Source of the DNA: Kordia algicida OT-1
GTDB taxonomy: Bacteria; Bacteroidota; Bacteroidia; Flavobacteriales; Flavobacteriaceae
NCBI RefSeq assembly: GCF_000154725.1
Contig: NZ_DS544873.1
Coordinates: 2,989,397 to 3,053,396, forward strand
Length of the DNA: 64,000 bases
Direction: 5' to 3'
Below are positions 36,146 through 44,789 of this stretch, piece by piece. The position numbers and the translations under genes were made by a program. Every line of letters starts with the position of its first letter. Positions within the stretch are counted from its first letter, which is position 1. Below the pieces are notes generated by a model. That model searched no databases. It had not been told where the DNA came from and saw only the letters and a list, made by a program, of their open reading frames with translations.

Positions 36146-36925
36146 ATGAATGAAAAACCTTTGATTTTAGTTACAAACGACGACGGTATTACCGCACCAG
36201 GATTGCGTGCTCTAATTGACGTAATGAACGAATTAGGTGATGTTATTGTCGTTGCTCCAGACAGCCCACAAAGTGGTATGGGACATGCAATTACTGCAAA
36301 TTCGACTATTTATTGTACCGCAATTACCATTGATGAAGGACCACAGATTGAGTATTCGAGTTCAGGAACTCCAGTAGATTGTGTGAAACTTGCTGTGAAT
36401 GAAATTTTGAATCGCAAGCCAGACATTTGTGTTTCAGGCATTAATCATGGATCAAATTCTTCTATCAACGTTATTTACTCAGGAACCATGAGTGCCGCCG
36501 TGGAAGCTGGTATTGAAGGAATTCCTGCAATTGGTTTTTCCTTGTTAGATTATGATTGGGAAGCAAATTTTGAAGCAACAAAAAGTTATGTAAAACGAAT
36601 TACAAAAAAAGTGTTGGAACACGGTTTGCCAGAAGGTGTTGTGTTGAATGTGAACTTTCCGAAGCTAAAAGAGAAAGATATTAAAGGAATTCGTATTTGC
36701 CGACAAGCAAAAGCATATTGGCAAGAAGATTTTGACAAGCGAACCAATCCGCACGGAAAACAATATTATTGGCTTTCAGGAAAGTTTGTAAATGAAGATA
36801 AAGGAGAAGATACCGACGAATGGGCTTTGGAAAACGGATATGTTTCATTAGTTCCTGTAAAGTTTGATTTAACGGCGCATCATGCCATACAGAAACTTAA
36901 TAGTTTGGGATTTAATGAAGAATAA
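36146..36925 (+). CDS. surE: 5'/3'-nucleotidase SurE
   Basis: SurE is a metal-dependent nucleoside monophosphate phosphatase. Its 259 residues begin with PLILVTNDDGITAPGLRAL (catalytic DD pair), contain VVAPDSPQSGMGHAIT and CVSGINHGSNSSINVIYSGTMSAAVEA, all diagnostic. Length is normal. The next gene overlaps its end by 11 bases and lpxB follows, so the three genes are probably one operon. Confidence 0.95.
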   Translation: MNEKPLILVTNDDGITAPGLRALIDVMNELGDVIVVAPDSPQSGMGHAITANSTIYCTAITIDEGPQIEYSSSGTPVDCVKLAVNEILNRKPDICVSGINHGSNSSINVIYSGTMSAAVEAGIEGIPAIGFSLLDYDWEANFEATKSYVKRITKKVLEHGLPEGVVLNVNFPKLKEKDIKGIRICRQAKAYWQEDFDKRTNPHGKQYYWLSGKFVNEDKGEDTDEWALENGYVSLVPVKFDLTAHHAIQKLNSLGFNEE

Positions 36926-37208
36926 AGAAGTTATTACAGGAATTATTGTAGGTATTGTTGCCACTATAATTGGTACATGTATTTATTTAGGCTATCTCGC
37001 ATATTCTAAAGACATCGCTTTTGGAACGTTGCTCGGACGTGAAATTAAATACGGTGGTATTAGTTCAGATATTGCTTGGGGAACTGCGCTTAATTTTATT
37101 GCTTTTTATGCTTTTTTAAAACGTAATAAAGAAGAACGTGCCAAAGGTGTTTTGATTGTTACCGTGATTATTGCCGTATGTGTAATGACTCACAGGTTGT
37201 TAAGCTAA
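36915..37208 (+). CDS. Small two- to three-helix membrane protein
   Basis: This 97-residue protein begins at ATG 36915 inside the end of surE. It has an N-terminal helix (VITGIIVGIVATIIGTCIYLGYL), a middle segment GISSDIAWGTALNFIAFYAFL, and a last helix (GVLIVTVIIAVCVMTHRLL). The family is unrecognised, but small genes of this type often sit between surE and lpxB in flavobacteria. It overlaps surE and ends 5 bases before lpxB, implying co-translation. Function unknown. Confidence 0.7.
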   Translation: MKNKEVITGIIVGIVATIIGTCIYLGYLAYSKDIAFGTLLGREIKYGGISSDIAWGTALNFIAFYAFLKRNKEERAKGVLIVTVIIAVCVMTHRLLS

Positions 37209-37213
37209 TTATT

Positions 37214-38326
37214 ATGAAGTACTATATTATTGCAGGAGAAGCTTCGGGAGATTTACATGGTTCTAATTTGATGAAAGCTATTGTAAAACAAGATCCTACT
37301 GCCGATTTTCGGTTTTGGGGCGGAGATTTGATGCAAGAAGTTGGCGGTACTTTGGTCATGCATTATAAAGAGCGTGCGTTTATGGGATTCATAGAAATCA
37401 TTATGAATCTTCGCAAAATTTTAGGCATGATGTCTTTTTGTAAAAAAGATATTGCAGCGTATGCACCTGATGTTATTATTTTTATTGATAATTCAGGATT
37501 TAATCTTCCTGTGGCTAAATGGGCAAAAAAGAACGGCTTTAGAACCAATTATTACATTTCTCCACAAGTTTGGGCAAGCAGAGCAAGTAGAGTGCAAAAG
37601 ATCAAAAGAGATGTAGATGCGATGTTTGTGATTCTTCCTTTTGAGAAAGATTTTTACAAAAAATATGATTATAATGTCCATTTTGTAGGTCATCCATTGT
37701 TGGATGCAATTGCAGATAGAGACATGGTTGATGTTCCGAAGTTCAAAAAAACACATCAGTTGGATGAACGACCAATTATAGCATTGCTTCCTGGAAGCAG
37801 AAAACAAGAAATTACCAAAATGCTTTCTGTGATGCTTTCTGTGGTTGATAATTTTCCTGCCTATCAGTTTGTCATTGCTGGCGCACCAAGTCAGGAAAAA
37901 TCATTTTACGAGCAGTTTATTGCTGATAAGAATGTAAAATTTATCAATAATAAAACCTATGATTTGTTGAGCATTTCTACTGCTGCTTTGGTAACTTCAG
38001 GAACGGCAACTTTAGAAACCGCTTTGTACAAAGTGCCACAAGTTGTTTGCTATAAAGCGAGTACTATTTCTTATCAAATTGCCAAACGCATTATTACTTT
38101 AGATTATATTTCGCTGGTAAATTTAATTATGGACAGAGAAGTTGTGAAAGAATTGATTCAAAACGATTTTACTACAAAAAATCTTCAAACGGAGTTGACA
38201 CGTATTTTGGATCATAATGAACGTATAGCATTATTTGAAGACTATTACGAGTTAGAACAAAAGTTAGGAGGCAAAGGCGCGAGTGCTACTGCTGCAACAT
38301 TGATCTGCGAAGCGCTTCAAAAATAG
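37214..38326 (+). CDS. lpxB: Lipid-A-disaccharide synthase
   Basis: LpxB joins UDP-2,3-diacylglucosamine and lipid X to make the lipid A disaccharide at the inner face of the membrane. The protein has 370 residues from ATG 37214 (the frame extends upstream to 37178, but homology starts here). Motifs: YYIIAGEASGDLHGSNL (2-18), NYYISPQVWASRASRVQKIK, PLLDAI after VGHP, LLPGSRKQEI, and TSGTATLETAL, typical of this GT-B enzyme. Normal length. Confidence 0.95.
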   Translation: MKYYIIAGEASGDLHGSNLMKAIVKQDPTADFRFWGGDLMQEVGGTLVMHYKERAFMGFIEIIMNLRKILGMMSFCKKDIAAYAPDVIIFIDNSGFNLPVAKWAKKNGFRTNYYISPQVWASRASRVQKIKRDVDAMFVILPFEKDFYKKYDYNVHFVGHPLLDAIADRDMVDVPKFKKTHQLDERPIIALLPGSRKQEITKMLSVMLSVVDNFPAYQFVIAGAPSQEKSFYEQFIADKNVKFINNKTYDLLSISTAALVTSGTATLETALYKVPQVVCYKASTISYQIAKRIITLDYISLVNLIMDREVVKELIQNDFTTKNLQTELTRILDHNERIALFEDYYELEQKLGGKGASATAATLICEALQK

Positions 38327-38481
38327 ATGAAAAATACACTTATCTGAAAATCAATAATTTAAACTCCGTGTTTATACCTATTTTTAAATATACGAATTAC
38401 TACACTTGTAGGTTTTTACTTATTTATTGAGATTTGTAATATCATATTATTAATCTTATTAACCTTAAAAAACCTATCATC

Positions 38482-38826
38482 ATGGGAAAATTTACAGTAT
38501 CAATTCCAGCAGGACCAATTTGGAATGACGAAGACGGAAAAGAAAAAGGACCAATTGTAGCAGCGGCACATTTGGGAGAGTTTGACGGAAATTGGCGTAC
38601 CGTTGTGCCAAATGAAATGAGCACAGTAGATGTTATTTTGAATTCTGAGCCAACAGGTTCTTCAGAATATACATTAGATGTATTGGCAGGACCAATTTGG
38701 AATCAGGAAGACGCAGAAAAGAAATGTCCGGTTGTCTGTGCTTCTTACGGAGGCAAATGGAACGGACAATGGAAAACAGTCGTTTCTGGGAAGATGAGCG
38801 TTTGCGGATGCACGTTTAAATTCTAA
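38482..38826 (+). CDS. MVL-like (mannan-binding) lectin with two repeats
   Basis: This 114-residue protein consists of two tandem repeats of about 54 residues. Repeat 1 has IPAGPIWNDEDGKEKGPIVA, AAHLGEF and WRTVVP; repeat 2 has VLAGPIWNQEDAEKKCP, ASYGGKW and QWKTVVSGKMS. The pattern AGPxWxxxxAxxxxP..A..xGxFxGxWxTVV is that of the cyanobacterial lectin MVL, which binds high-mannose glycans. Repeat 2 has four cysteines (CPVVC and CGC) not found in repeat 1, a possible disulfide or metal feature. No signal peptide is visible. It is a single gene unit ending at a terminator. A sugar-binding role is well supported; its biological role is not known. Confidence 0.88.
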   Translation: MGKFTVSIPAGPIWNDEDGKEKGPIVAAAHLGEFDGNWRTVVPNEMSTVDVILNSEPTGSSEYTLDVLAGPIWNQEDAEKKCPVVCASYGGKWNGQWKTVVSGKMSVCGCTFKF

Positions 38827-38847
38827 GAGCGTATTTTATTTTAATAG

Positions 38848-38888
38848 AAAGTCGTCTGAAAGTCACTAGATTTTTGGATGGCTTTTTT
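38848..38888 (+). terminator. Likely terminator of the lectin gene
   Basis: AAAGTCGTCT (38848-38857) can pair with GGATGGCTTT (38876-38885) using G-T wobble pairs and is followed by T's. Weaker than the other hairpins in the window. Confidence 0.5.
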
Positions 38889-38908
38889 ATGCGAACTGTT
38901 ATTTTTAC

Positions 38909-38916
38909 TACTTTAG
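38909..38916 (+). promoter_or_regulatory. Possible -7 promoter box of the NlpC/P60 gene
   Basis: TACTTTAG is one base away from TAnnTTTG and is 17 bases before ATG 38933. Confidence 0.4.
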
Positions 38917-38932
38917 CGAAAAAGCATTGTAC

Positions 38933-39460
38933 ATGATTCGCAAATTATTTCTTTTATTTTTCCTTTCTGTTTTTATCGTTTCCTGTGGTTCTTCTAAAAA
39001 AGCTTCTTCTTCCAAAAGGACAAAGAGAACAACTGTTAAGACTACGAAAACTCGCAAAAACACGACAAGAACTTTTAATAAAGCGAATGCTATTGTTGAA
39101 ACCGCTTTGGCATATCGAGGAACTCGCTATAAGTATGGAGGCACAAATCGTAAAGGAATGGATTGTTCTGGTTTGATGTACACAGCTTTTAATGCACACA
39201 ATGTAAATTTGCCACGAGTCTCTTATCAACAAGCTACCAAAGGAAAGCGCATTAAATTGAGTGCCGTTGTGAAAGGTGATTTGTTATTTTTTCAGACAAA
39301 TAAGAATAGAAAACGCATCAATCATGTGGGATTGGTGATCTCAAACAATAAAGGTGTCATCAAGTTTATTCATGCCACAACTTCCAAAGGCGTCTTGATT
39401 TCTACCATGAACGAACGTTATTGGAAAAATGCTTATACTGAAGCGCGTAGAGTTCTTTAG
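38933..39460 (+). CDS. NlpC/P60 lipoprotein peptidoglycan endopeptidase
   Basis: This 175-residue lipoprotein has a signal with lipobox (FLSVFIVSCGSS, Cys near residue 18), a Lys/Thr/Arg-rich linker, and a C40 peptidase domain. Catalytic Cys is in GMDCSGLMYTAF, His in INHVGLVI, and a polar residue in FIHATTSKGV. It should cut cell-wall peptide bonds from the outer or inner membrane lipoprotein position. ATG 38933 is chosen (the TTG at 38927 is unnecessary). Transcribed alone. Confidence 0.92.
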   Translation: MIRKLFLLFFLSVFIVSCGSSKKASSSKRTKRTTVKTTKTRKNTTRTFNKANAIVETALAYRGTRYKYGGTNRKGMDCSGLMYTAFNAHNVNLPRVSYQQATKGKRIKLSAVVKGDLLFFQTNKNRKRINHVGLVISNNKGVIKFIHATTSKGVLISTMNERYWKNAYTEARRVL

Positions 39461-39677
39461 TTTGGTGTTGTTTGAAAATAATTTTACCAACTAGCTACCT
39501 ACGGTAGAAATTTTTATCGTTCGTTTTACCCTAAATTCTATTTCAAAAGGATAAATTTTCAAGACTTTTCTCTACAGATTACAACGCTTGTTAATTATCT
39601 GTAACGCTTATACATTTATTTTCTGTAAGCGACTTTTCTATTGCTTATTTTGAAATGACTTTTAAAGAATTAGCAAT

Positions 39678-41714
39678 ATGAAATGGCTACATTTTACAGT
39701 TACAAAGCTTACAATATCGCTTATCATCGGAATTCTCATTGGGTATTATTTGACGATTCCTTGGCGTTTGAGTTGTGCTGTTTTTGGAGGATTTTTTATG
39801 GTATTGTGCTTTTGCTATTGGAAAGCACGCAAACAGTTTATACAAACAATTTCTTTTGGATTGATGGCATTTTTTACGATGATAAGTTTGGGAATTGTCA
39901 TTGAGAATTTCCATCAAGAAAAAAATCATACGTCACATTTTAGTCATCTTGCTACGATTGAAACGACTCAGATTCAAGTGCATGAAGTATTGAAACCCAA
40001 TTCGTATTACGATCGTTATGTTGGCAAGGTTTTTTCTGCAGATGCAAAAGCTGTTTCGGGAAAAATTTTAATGTATGTTCGGAAAGATAGTGTTTCAAAA
40101 CCATTACATGTAGATGCTATTTTGCATACAGCAATTCCCTTTACGGAGATAAAATCGGCATTGAATCCGACAAATTTTGATTATAAAGCGTATTTGAATG
40201 ATCGGTATATCTATCATCAATTGTATTTGAAGTCTAATGAATTTATTGTTGCTAAAAACCCGCCAAAAACCTTGTATGGTTATGCAGCTTTGCTCCGAAG
40301 CACAATTCACAACCGTTTAAAAGAAAATAATTTTAAAGCAGATGAATTAGCTGTAATTGAAGCACTTTTGCTGGGACAACGACAACAGATTTCAAAGGAA
40401 TTACAAACCAATTACGCCAATGCAGGAGCGATTCATATTTTGGCGATTTCAGGATTACATGTTGGAATTTTGATGTTTTTATTGCAGTTTTTATTGAATC
40501 CGCTGAAACGTTATAACTATGGAAAACCGTTGAGATTATTTTTGATGCTTTCCATTTTGTGGAGTTTTGCTTTTATTTCTGGCTTGTCAGCTTCAGTCGT
40601 TCGTGCTGTAACGATGTTTACTGCTATTGTCATTGCCACACATTTTCGGAGAGAAACCAATACGTTGCAAGTGCTTACGGTTTCTATGTTTTTCTTATTG
40701 CTATTTAAACCACATTTTTTGTTTGATGTTGGTTTTCAACTGAGTTATGCGGCTGTTTTCGCCATTGTTTGGTTGCAACCTTTGTGGAAAAAACTTTGGA
40801 ATCCGACGTCGTTTTTACCAAAATCATTTTGGAGTTTACTTACTGTGAGTTTTTCGGCACAATTGGGCGTTTTGCCATTAAGTTTGTATTATTTTCATCA
40901 GTTTCCTGGATTGTTTTTTGTAGCAAATTTGACCATTATTCCTGTTCTCGGCGTTATTTTAGCTTTGGGAATTTTGGTAATTGTTCTTGCGTATTTTCAA
41001 TTACTACCCGAATTTTTAAGCATGCTGTATCGTTTTATCATTCAACAGATGAACGTTTTTGTTTCTTGGATTGCTTCTCACGATCAGTTCGTAATCGAAA
41101 ACATTTCCATGAGTTTTTATCAAATGATTGCTTGTTATGTAGTACTGATTGGGTTTGCACAGTATTTTCATCTCCCGAAAGGGAAACAATTAAAAATAGC
41201 ATTATGCAGTGTTTTGGTATGTCAAGGGTTATGGTTTTTTAATCGTGCAAAACAAAATAACACAACAGCTTCTTTTACTATTTTTCATCAAAGTAAAGCT
41301 TCTATTATTGCTGAACAACACGGAATGAATTTACAGCTATTTCACAATTTAGATAGTATTGCTTTCGCGAAAAATTACACGATCAATCATCAATTGCATA
41401 AAACACCAAATCAAGTCATTTCTGTAGAACGTTTGCAAAATGTATTTCAAGTGAATGATGCTTATTTGTTACGAATTGATAGTTTGGGTATTTATGAAAT
41501 TCCGACATTACAACCTACATATCTTTTGTTGAATCATTCGCCAAAAGTGAATTTAGATCGTGTTATAAAAACCATTCAACCAAGTTATATTATTGCCGAT
41601 GGAAGTAATTATAGAAGTTATGTGAAACGTTGGAAAGCTGCTGCTGAAAAACAAAAAATCCCTTTTCACTATACGGGTGAAAAAGGATTTTTTTCTATTA
41701 TTTTAGAAGAATAA
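39678..41714 (+). CDS. comEC: ComEC/Rec2-family DNA-uptake channel protein
   Basis: This 678-residue inner-membrane protein is related to ComEC, which carries single-stranded DNA into the cytoplasm during natural transformation. It has an N-terminal pair of helices, a soluble DUF4131-like domain (DAKAVSGKILMYVRKD, TNFDYKAYLNDRYI), then the competence core (AILAISGLHVGILMFLLQF-like AIHILAISGLHVG, about 10 helices). The C-terminal beta-lactamase-like portion is reduced (about 160 residues without a clear HxHxDH), as usual in Bacteroidota. Its last 60 bases form a terminator hairpin. Confidence 0.9.
   Translation: MKWLHFTVTKLTISLIIGILIGYYLTIPWRLSCAVFGGFFMVLCFCYWKARKQFIQTISFGLMAFFTMISLGIVIENFHQEKNHTSHFSHLATIETTQIQVHEVLKPNSYYDRYVGKVFSADAKAVSGKILMYVRKDSVSKPLHVDAILHTAIPFTEIKSALNPTNFDYKAYLNDRYIYHQLYLKSNEFIVAKNPPKTLYGYAALLRSTIHNRLKENNFKADELAVIEALLLGQRQQISKELQTNYANAGAIHILAISGLHVGILMFLLQFLLNPLKRYNYGKPLRLFLMLSILWSFAFISGLSASVVRAVTMFTAIVIATHFRRETNTLQVLTVSMFFLLLFKPHFLFDVGFQLSYAAVFAIVWLQPLWKKLWNPTSFLPKSFWSLLTVSFSAQLGVLPLSLYYFHQFPGLFFVANLTIIPVLGVILALGILVIVLAYFQLLPEFLSMLYRFIIQQMNVFVSWIASHDQFVIENISMSFYQMIACYVVLIGFAQYFHLPKGKQLKIALCSVLVCQGLWFFNRAKQNNTTASFTIFHQSKASIIAEQHGMNLQLFHNLDSIAFAKNYTINHQLHKTPNQVISVERLQNVFQVNDAYLLRIDSLGIYEIPTLQPTYLLLNHSPKVNLDRVIKTIQPSYIIADGSNYRSYVKRWKAAAEKQKIPFHYTGEKGFFSIILEE
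41654..41696. terminator. Bidirectional terminator inside the comEC 3' end
   Basis: AAAAATCCCTTTTCAC (41654-41669) pairs with GTGAAAAAGGATTTTT (41677-41692) with a single mismatch and a 7-base loop. The T-run of either strand allows stopping of comEC and of the convergent thioredoxin gene. The hairpin is also coding sequence. Confidence 0.8.
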
Positions 41715-41716
41715 AT

Positions 41717-42265
41717 TTAGCTTTTAAATTCAGACTTGAATTCTTTTTGATATTTTTCCCAATCTTCTTTGGATTTGACTGTTTTGTATTTGTCCGTTTT
41801 AAAGAGTTTCAAATAGATTTCTATTTGACTTGGTACTAAATACCCTGAAATTGGAGCAATAAGCTTGAAATCTTCATCAAAAAATACCATTGTTGGATAG
41901 GCGCGTACACTTAGATATCTTGCAAATTGATGCTGTGCATTTCTTCTTTTTTTCTTTGCAGGATCGTAGTTTGGATTGGTAAACGTATTTCCTTGAAAAG
42001 TAACACTTTCATCTCCTTCTGCATTGAATTTGATGGCATAATAGTTTTCGTTGATATATTTTGCTACATCAGGATTTCCAAAGGTATTTTTATCCAACAT
42101 TTTACACGGTCCGCACCAAGTTGTGTAAACGTCCATGATGACTTTTCGTGGTTCTTTTTTCATGAGTTCCTGCGCTTCTTCCATGGTAACCCAATTGATT
42201 TTTTGCGCGTTTATTGTAGTGATACTTAACAAAAGTATACTCGCTAATACTATGATTTTTTTCAT
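41717..42265 (-). CDS. Exported thioredoxin-family protein
   Basis: This 182-residue exported thioredoxin-like protein has a signal peptide (MKKIIVLASILLLSITTINAQ), then VIMDVYTTWCGPCKML with the CGPC active site, and a cis-proline in VRAYPTMVFFD. The insertion between these (ending PAKKKRRNAQHQFARYL) is typical of thiol-disulfide proteins with a DUF255-like relation. It probably reduces or isomerises periplasmic disulfides. It ends 2 bases from the convergent comEC gene. Confidence 0.9.
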   Translation of the reverse strand: MKKIIVLASILLLSITTINAQKINWVTMEEAQELMKKEPRKVIMDVYTTWCGPCKMLDKNTFGNPDVAKYINENYYAIKFNAEGDESVTFQGNTFTNPNYDPAKKKRRNAQHQFARYLSVRAYPTMVFFDEDFKLIAPISGYLVPSQIEIYLKLFKTDKYKTVKSKEDWEKYQKEFKSEFKS

Positions 42266-42345
42266 GTGCTTTTTATTTATAATTGTTCAGTCGCAAACTC
42301 TGTGCCTACTTTACGCATACAAGATACAATTTGATTTTTAACTAA

Positions 42346-42375
42346 AAAAAAGTGCTTCCGAAGAAACACTTTTTT
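42346..42375. terminator. Terminator of the peptide-use operon
   Basis: AAAAAAGTG (42346-42354) pairs with CACTTTTTT (42367-42375), with an inner CTTC/GAAG pairing. It lies after the POT gene end and works for the minus strand, with its mirror-image T-run also on the plus strand. Confidence 0.75.
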
Positions 42376-42398
42376 AAAGATTTTATATTTTTTGCTGG

Positions 42399-44771
42399 TT
42401 ATTTTACACCATGCATGAGTTTTTTCAATAATGGATTTAGTGCCCAAACTAATAAACCGGCTGCTGCTGGAACAATGGTAAATATCATAAAGAACGTGAA
42501 TAAATCGTATTCTTTGGTAATGTTTTCAATTTGCCCACCAATTACGGCTGCGAGTTTGTTTCCAATTGCAATGGCTAAGTACCACATTCCGAACATGAAA
42601 GCTATCATACGTGCAGGCACCAATTTACTTACATAAGATAGTCCAACTGGTGACAGACATAACTCTCCAAGTGTATGGAATAGATAGGCTAGAATAAGCC
42701 ATATCATACTTACTTTTACACCTTCACTGATTCCGTAAGAACCGAAGGCTAGTAATCCGAATCCAACTGCCATGATGATTAATCCTAGAGCATATTTGGT
42801 TGCTGCTGTCGGATTGTATTTGCTTTCCCACCATTTAGAGAAGAACGATGCAAATACAATGATAAAGAACGAGTTTAAGATACTAAACCAAGAAACCGTG
42901 ATTTCCACTTCGTTACTTTTAATTTCTGTGACTTTCGCTGTGATGATTCCGTTGTCTTTTTCGGTAGCCGCTTTTGCCATTCCTAATCGGATTTCATCTA
43001 AATATCCAAAAGAAGTACCTTCATTGTCTTTTTTGATGATTTGCAATTCTTGACCCACAGTAAATTCTGTAGGTTCTGCAATTGATGTTTCTTTTTGAAC
43101 AACATTATCAGCTTGTGTTCTCGCCATTCCTTCAGAGATTGGCATATCGTAATACAGCTTGCTTAACGGAATTTTCTTCACTTCTTCATCATCCGTGTAG
43201 TATACGTTTGCATTTTCTGTATCTTTTATAGCTACTACAGAAGCAACATAGGCTTCGTTTAGTGATTTTTGTTCTGCTTCTCTTTCTGTTCTTATGTAAC
43301 TTTCAGATTTTTTCTGCTTGAGTACATTTCCTTGATATACAATACTATCAATACTAATACTTAGCGCTTTGCCTTCAGTACCTGGCGCAGCAAATGATCC
43401 ACCAAGTAATTTTCCTTCAAATTGTTTTTGTCTGTCAGGATGCAATCCATAACTGCTCGGCGAAGCGTTTGTACGTACAGCATCATAAGTAATATCATAA
43501 GATACTGTGTTAAAGTCTCTGTTTAACATCCATCCGACAAGTGCCCACATGAGGAGAAAACAAACGACTAATACAATGTTTGAAAGTCCAATTTTACTGT
43601 AGGTTTTCTTCCAAAGTAAGTATAAAACCCACGAGATGATGATTAGCGGAATTACCGTTAGTAATGTGTTGATGACATTAAAAATGATCGCTGAGTTTCC
43701 GGTTAACGATCTGTCTACATTATCTCTTGCAAATAATACTAACGATGATGCTCCTTGCTCAAACGCCAACCAGAAAAATACGGTAAAGAAGGCGAATATG
43801 ATAAACGCAATCATTCGATCTCGTACGATTCTTGTGTATCTGGATATCCTTGATATGACTAAGAAAAGGAAAAGTGCCAATGCGACTAATACGGCTACGT
43901 ATTGCCCTTCAATATCTTTGATTTGAAATGCTGAGAACATATCGATTCCACCAATTTTAGATAGCGGATCGTTGAATGCATATCCCAAACCAATGATGGC
44001 AGAGATAATCATAAGTACTTTGTCTACTAAGGTAAAAGGGTTTGGTTTTTCTTCAACTTCTGTAGCATCATCTTTAATTTCAACACTTTTTTCGTTGATG
44101 TTTTGAGGAAGTTCTACTTCGTGAACCTTCGTTGGTTTTGCTCCAATGTTTCCAAACAGACTTCCTGCCAACCAAAATTGTAAGGTTCCTAGCAACATGA
44201 ATATTCCGGCTAGACCGAATCCCCATGCCCATCCAACTTTTTCAGCGAGATATCCACAAAGCATCATTCCGAAGAAAGCTCCTGCGTTTACACCCATGTA
44301 GTAAATGGTATACGCTCCATCTTTTTTCTCGGGATTCTTTTTATACATTTCAGAGATGATTGAGGTCATCGTTGGCTTAAAGAAACCAGTTCCGATAACC
44401 AATAATGCCAATCCGATGTATAAAGAAGCTTCTGTTTCTATTGCCATAGACGCATGTCCTAACGTCATAATGAGTGCTCCTATGATGACTGCCCATCGAT
44501 AACCTGTGTATTTATCAGCAATGTATCCTCCAATAATTGGCGTGATGTAGAGTAACATGGCGTATGTTCCAAATAATGCGCCTGCATTTTCAGCTGTCCA
44601 TTCCCAACCAGGATTGTAACTGATGGCTGCCATTGTAAGGAAGTTTACTAATAATACGCGCATTCCGTAGAACGAAAAGCGTTCCCACATTTCAGTAAAA
44701 AATAATACAAATAATCCTGCTGGATGTCCTAATACTTTGTCTTTAAATAGATTTTCTATATCTGTACTCAT
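42399..44771 (-). CDS. POT-family proton-coupled peptide transporter with ~200-residue insertion
   Basis: This 790-residue transporter imports di- and tripeptides with protons. The POT signature is clear: FFTEMWERFSFYGMRVLLVNFL (ExxER), then YIADKYTGYRWAVIIGAL, TGFFKPTMTSIISEMY and NAGAFFGMMLCGYLAEKVGWAWGFG. The typical length is about 500. The excess is a soluble, charged segment of about 200 residues (roughly 440-650) inserted in the C-terminal half, after LLMWALVGWMLNRDF and before WFSILNSFFIIVFASFF. It is the last gene of the DPP4-POT-POT operon. Confidence 0.9.
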   Translation of the reverse strand: MSTDIENLFKDKVLGHPAGLFVLFFTEMWERFSFYGMRVLLVNFLTMAAISYNPGWEWTAENAGALFGTYAMLLYITPIIGGYIADKYTGYRWAVIIGALIMTLGHASMAIETEASLYIGLALLVIGTGFFKPTMTSIISEMYKKNPEKKDGAYTIYYMGVNAGAFFGMMLCGYLAEKVGWAWGFGLAGIFMLLGTLQFWLAGSLFGNIGAKPTKVHEVELPQNINEKSVEIKDDATEVEEKPNPFTLVDKVLMIISAIIGLGYAFNDPLSKIGGIDMFSAFQIKDIEGQYVAVLVALALFLFLVISRISRYTRIVRDRMIAFIIFAFFTVFFWLAFEQGASSLVLFARDNVDRSLTGNSAIIFNVINTLLTVIPLIIISWVLYLLWKKTYSKIGLSNIVLVVCFLLMWALVGWMLNRDFNTVSYDITYDAVRTNASPSSYGLHPDRQKQFEGKLLGGSFAAPGTEGKALSISIDSIVYQGNVLKQKKSESYIRTEREAEQKSLNEAYVASVVAIKDTENANVYYTDDEEVKKIPLSKLYYDMPISEGMARTQADNVVQKETSIAEPTEFTVGQELQIIKKDNEGTSFGYLDEIRLGMAKAATEKDNGIITAKVTEIKSNEVEITVSWFSILNSFFIIVFASFFSKWWESKYNPTAATKYALGLIIMAVGFGLLAFGSYGISEGVKVSMIWLILAYLFHTLGELCLSPVGLSYVSKLVPARMIAFMFGMWYLAIAIGNKLAAVIGGQIENITKEYDLFTFFMIFTIVPAAAGLLVWALNPLLKKLMHGVK

Positions 44772-44789
44772 AAAGAAGTGCTTTATTGA

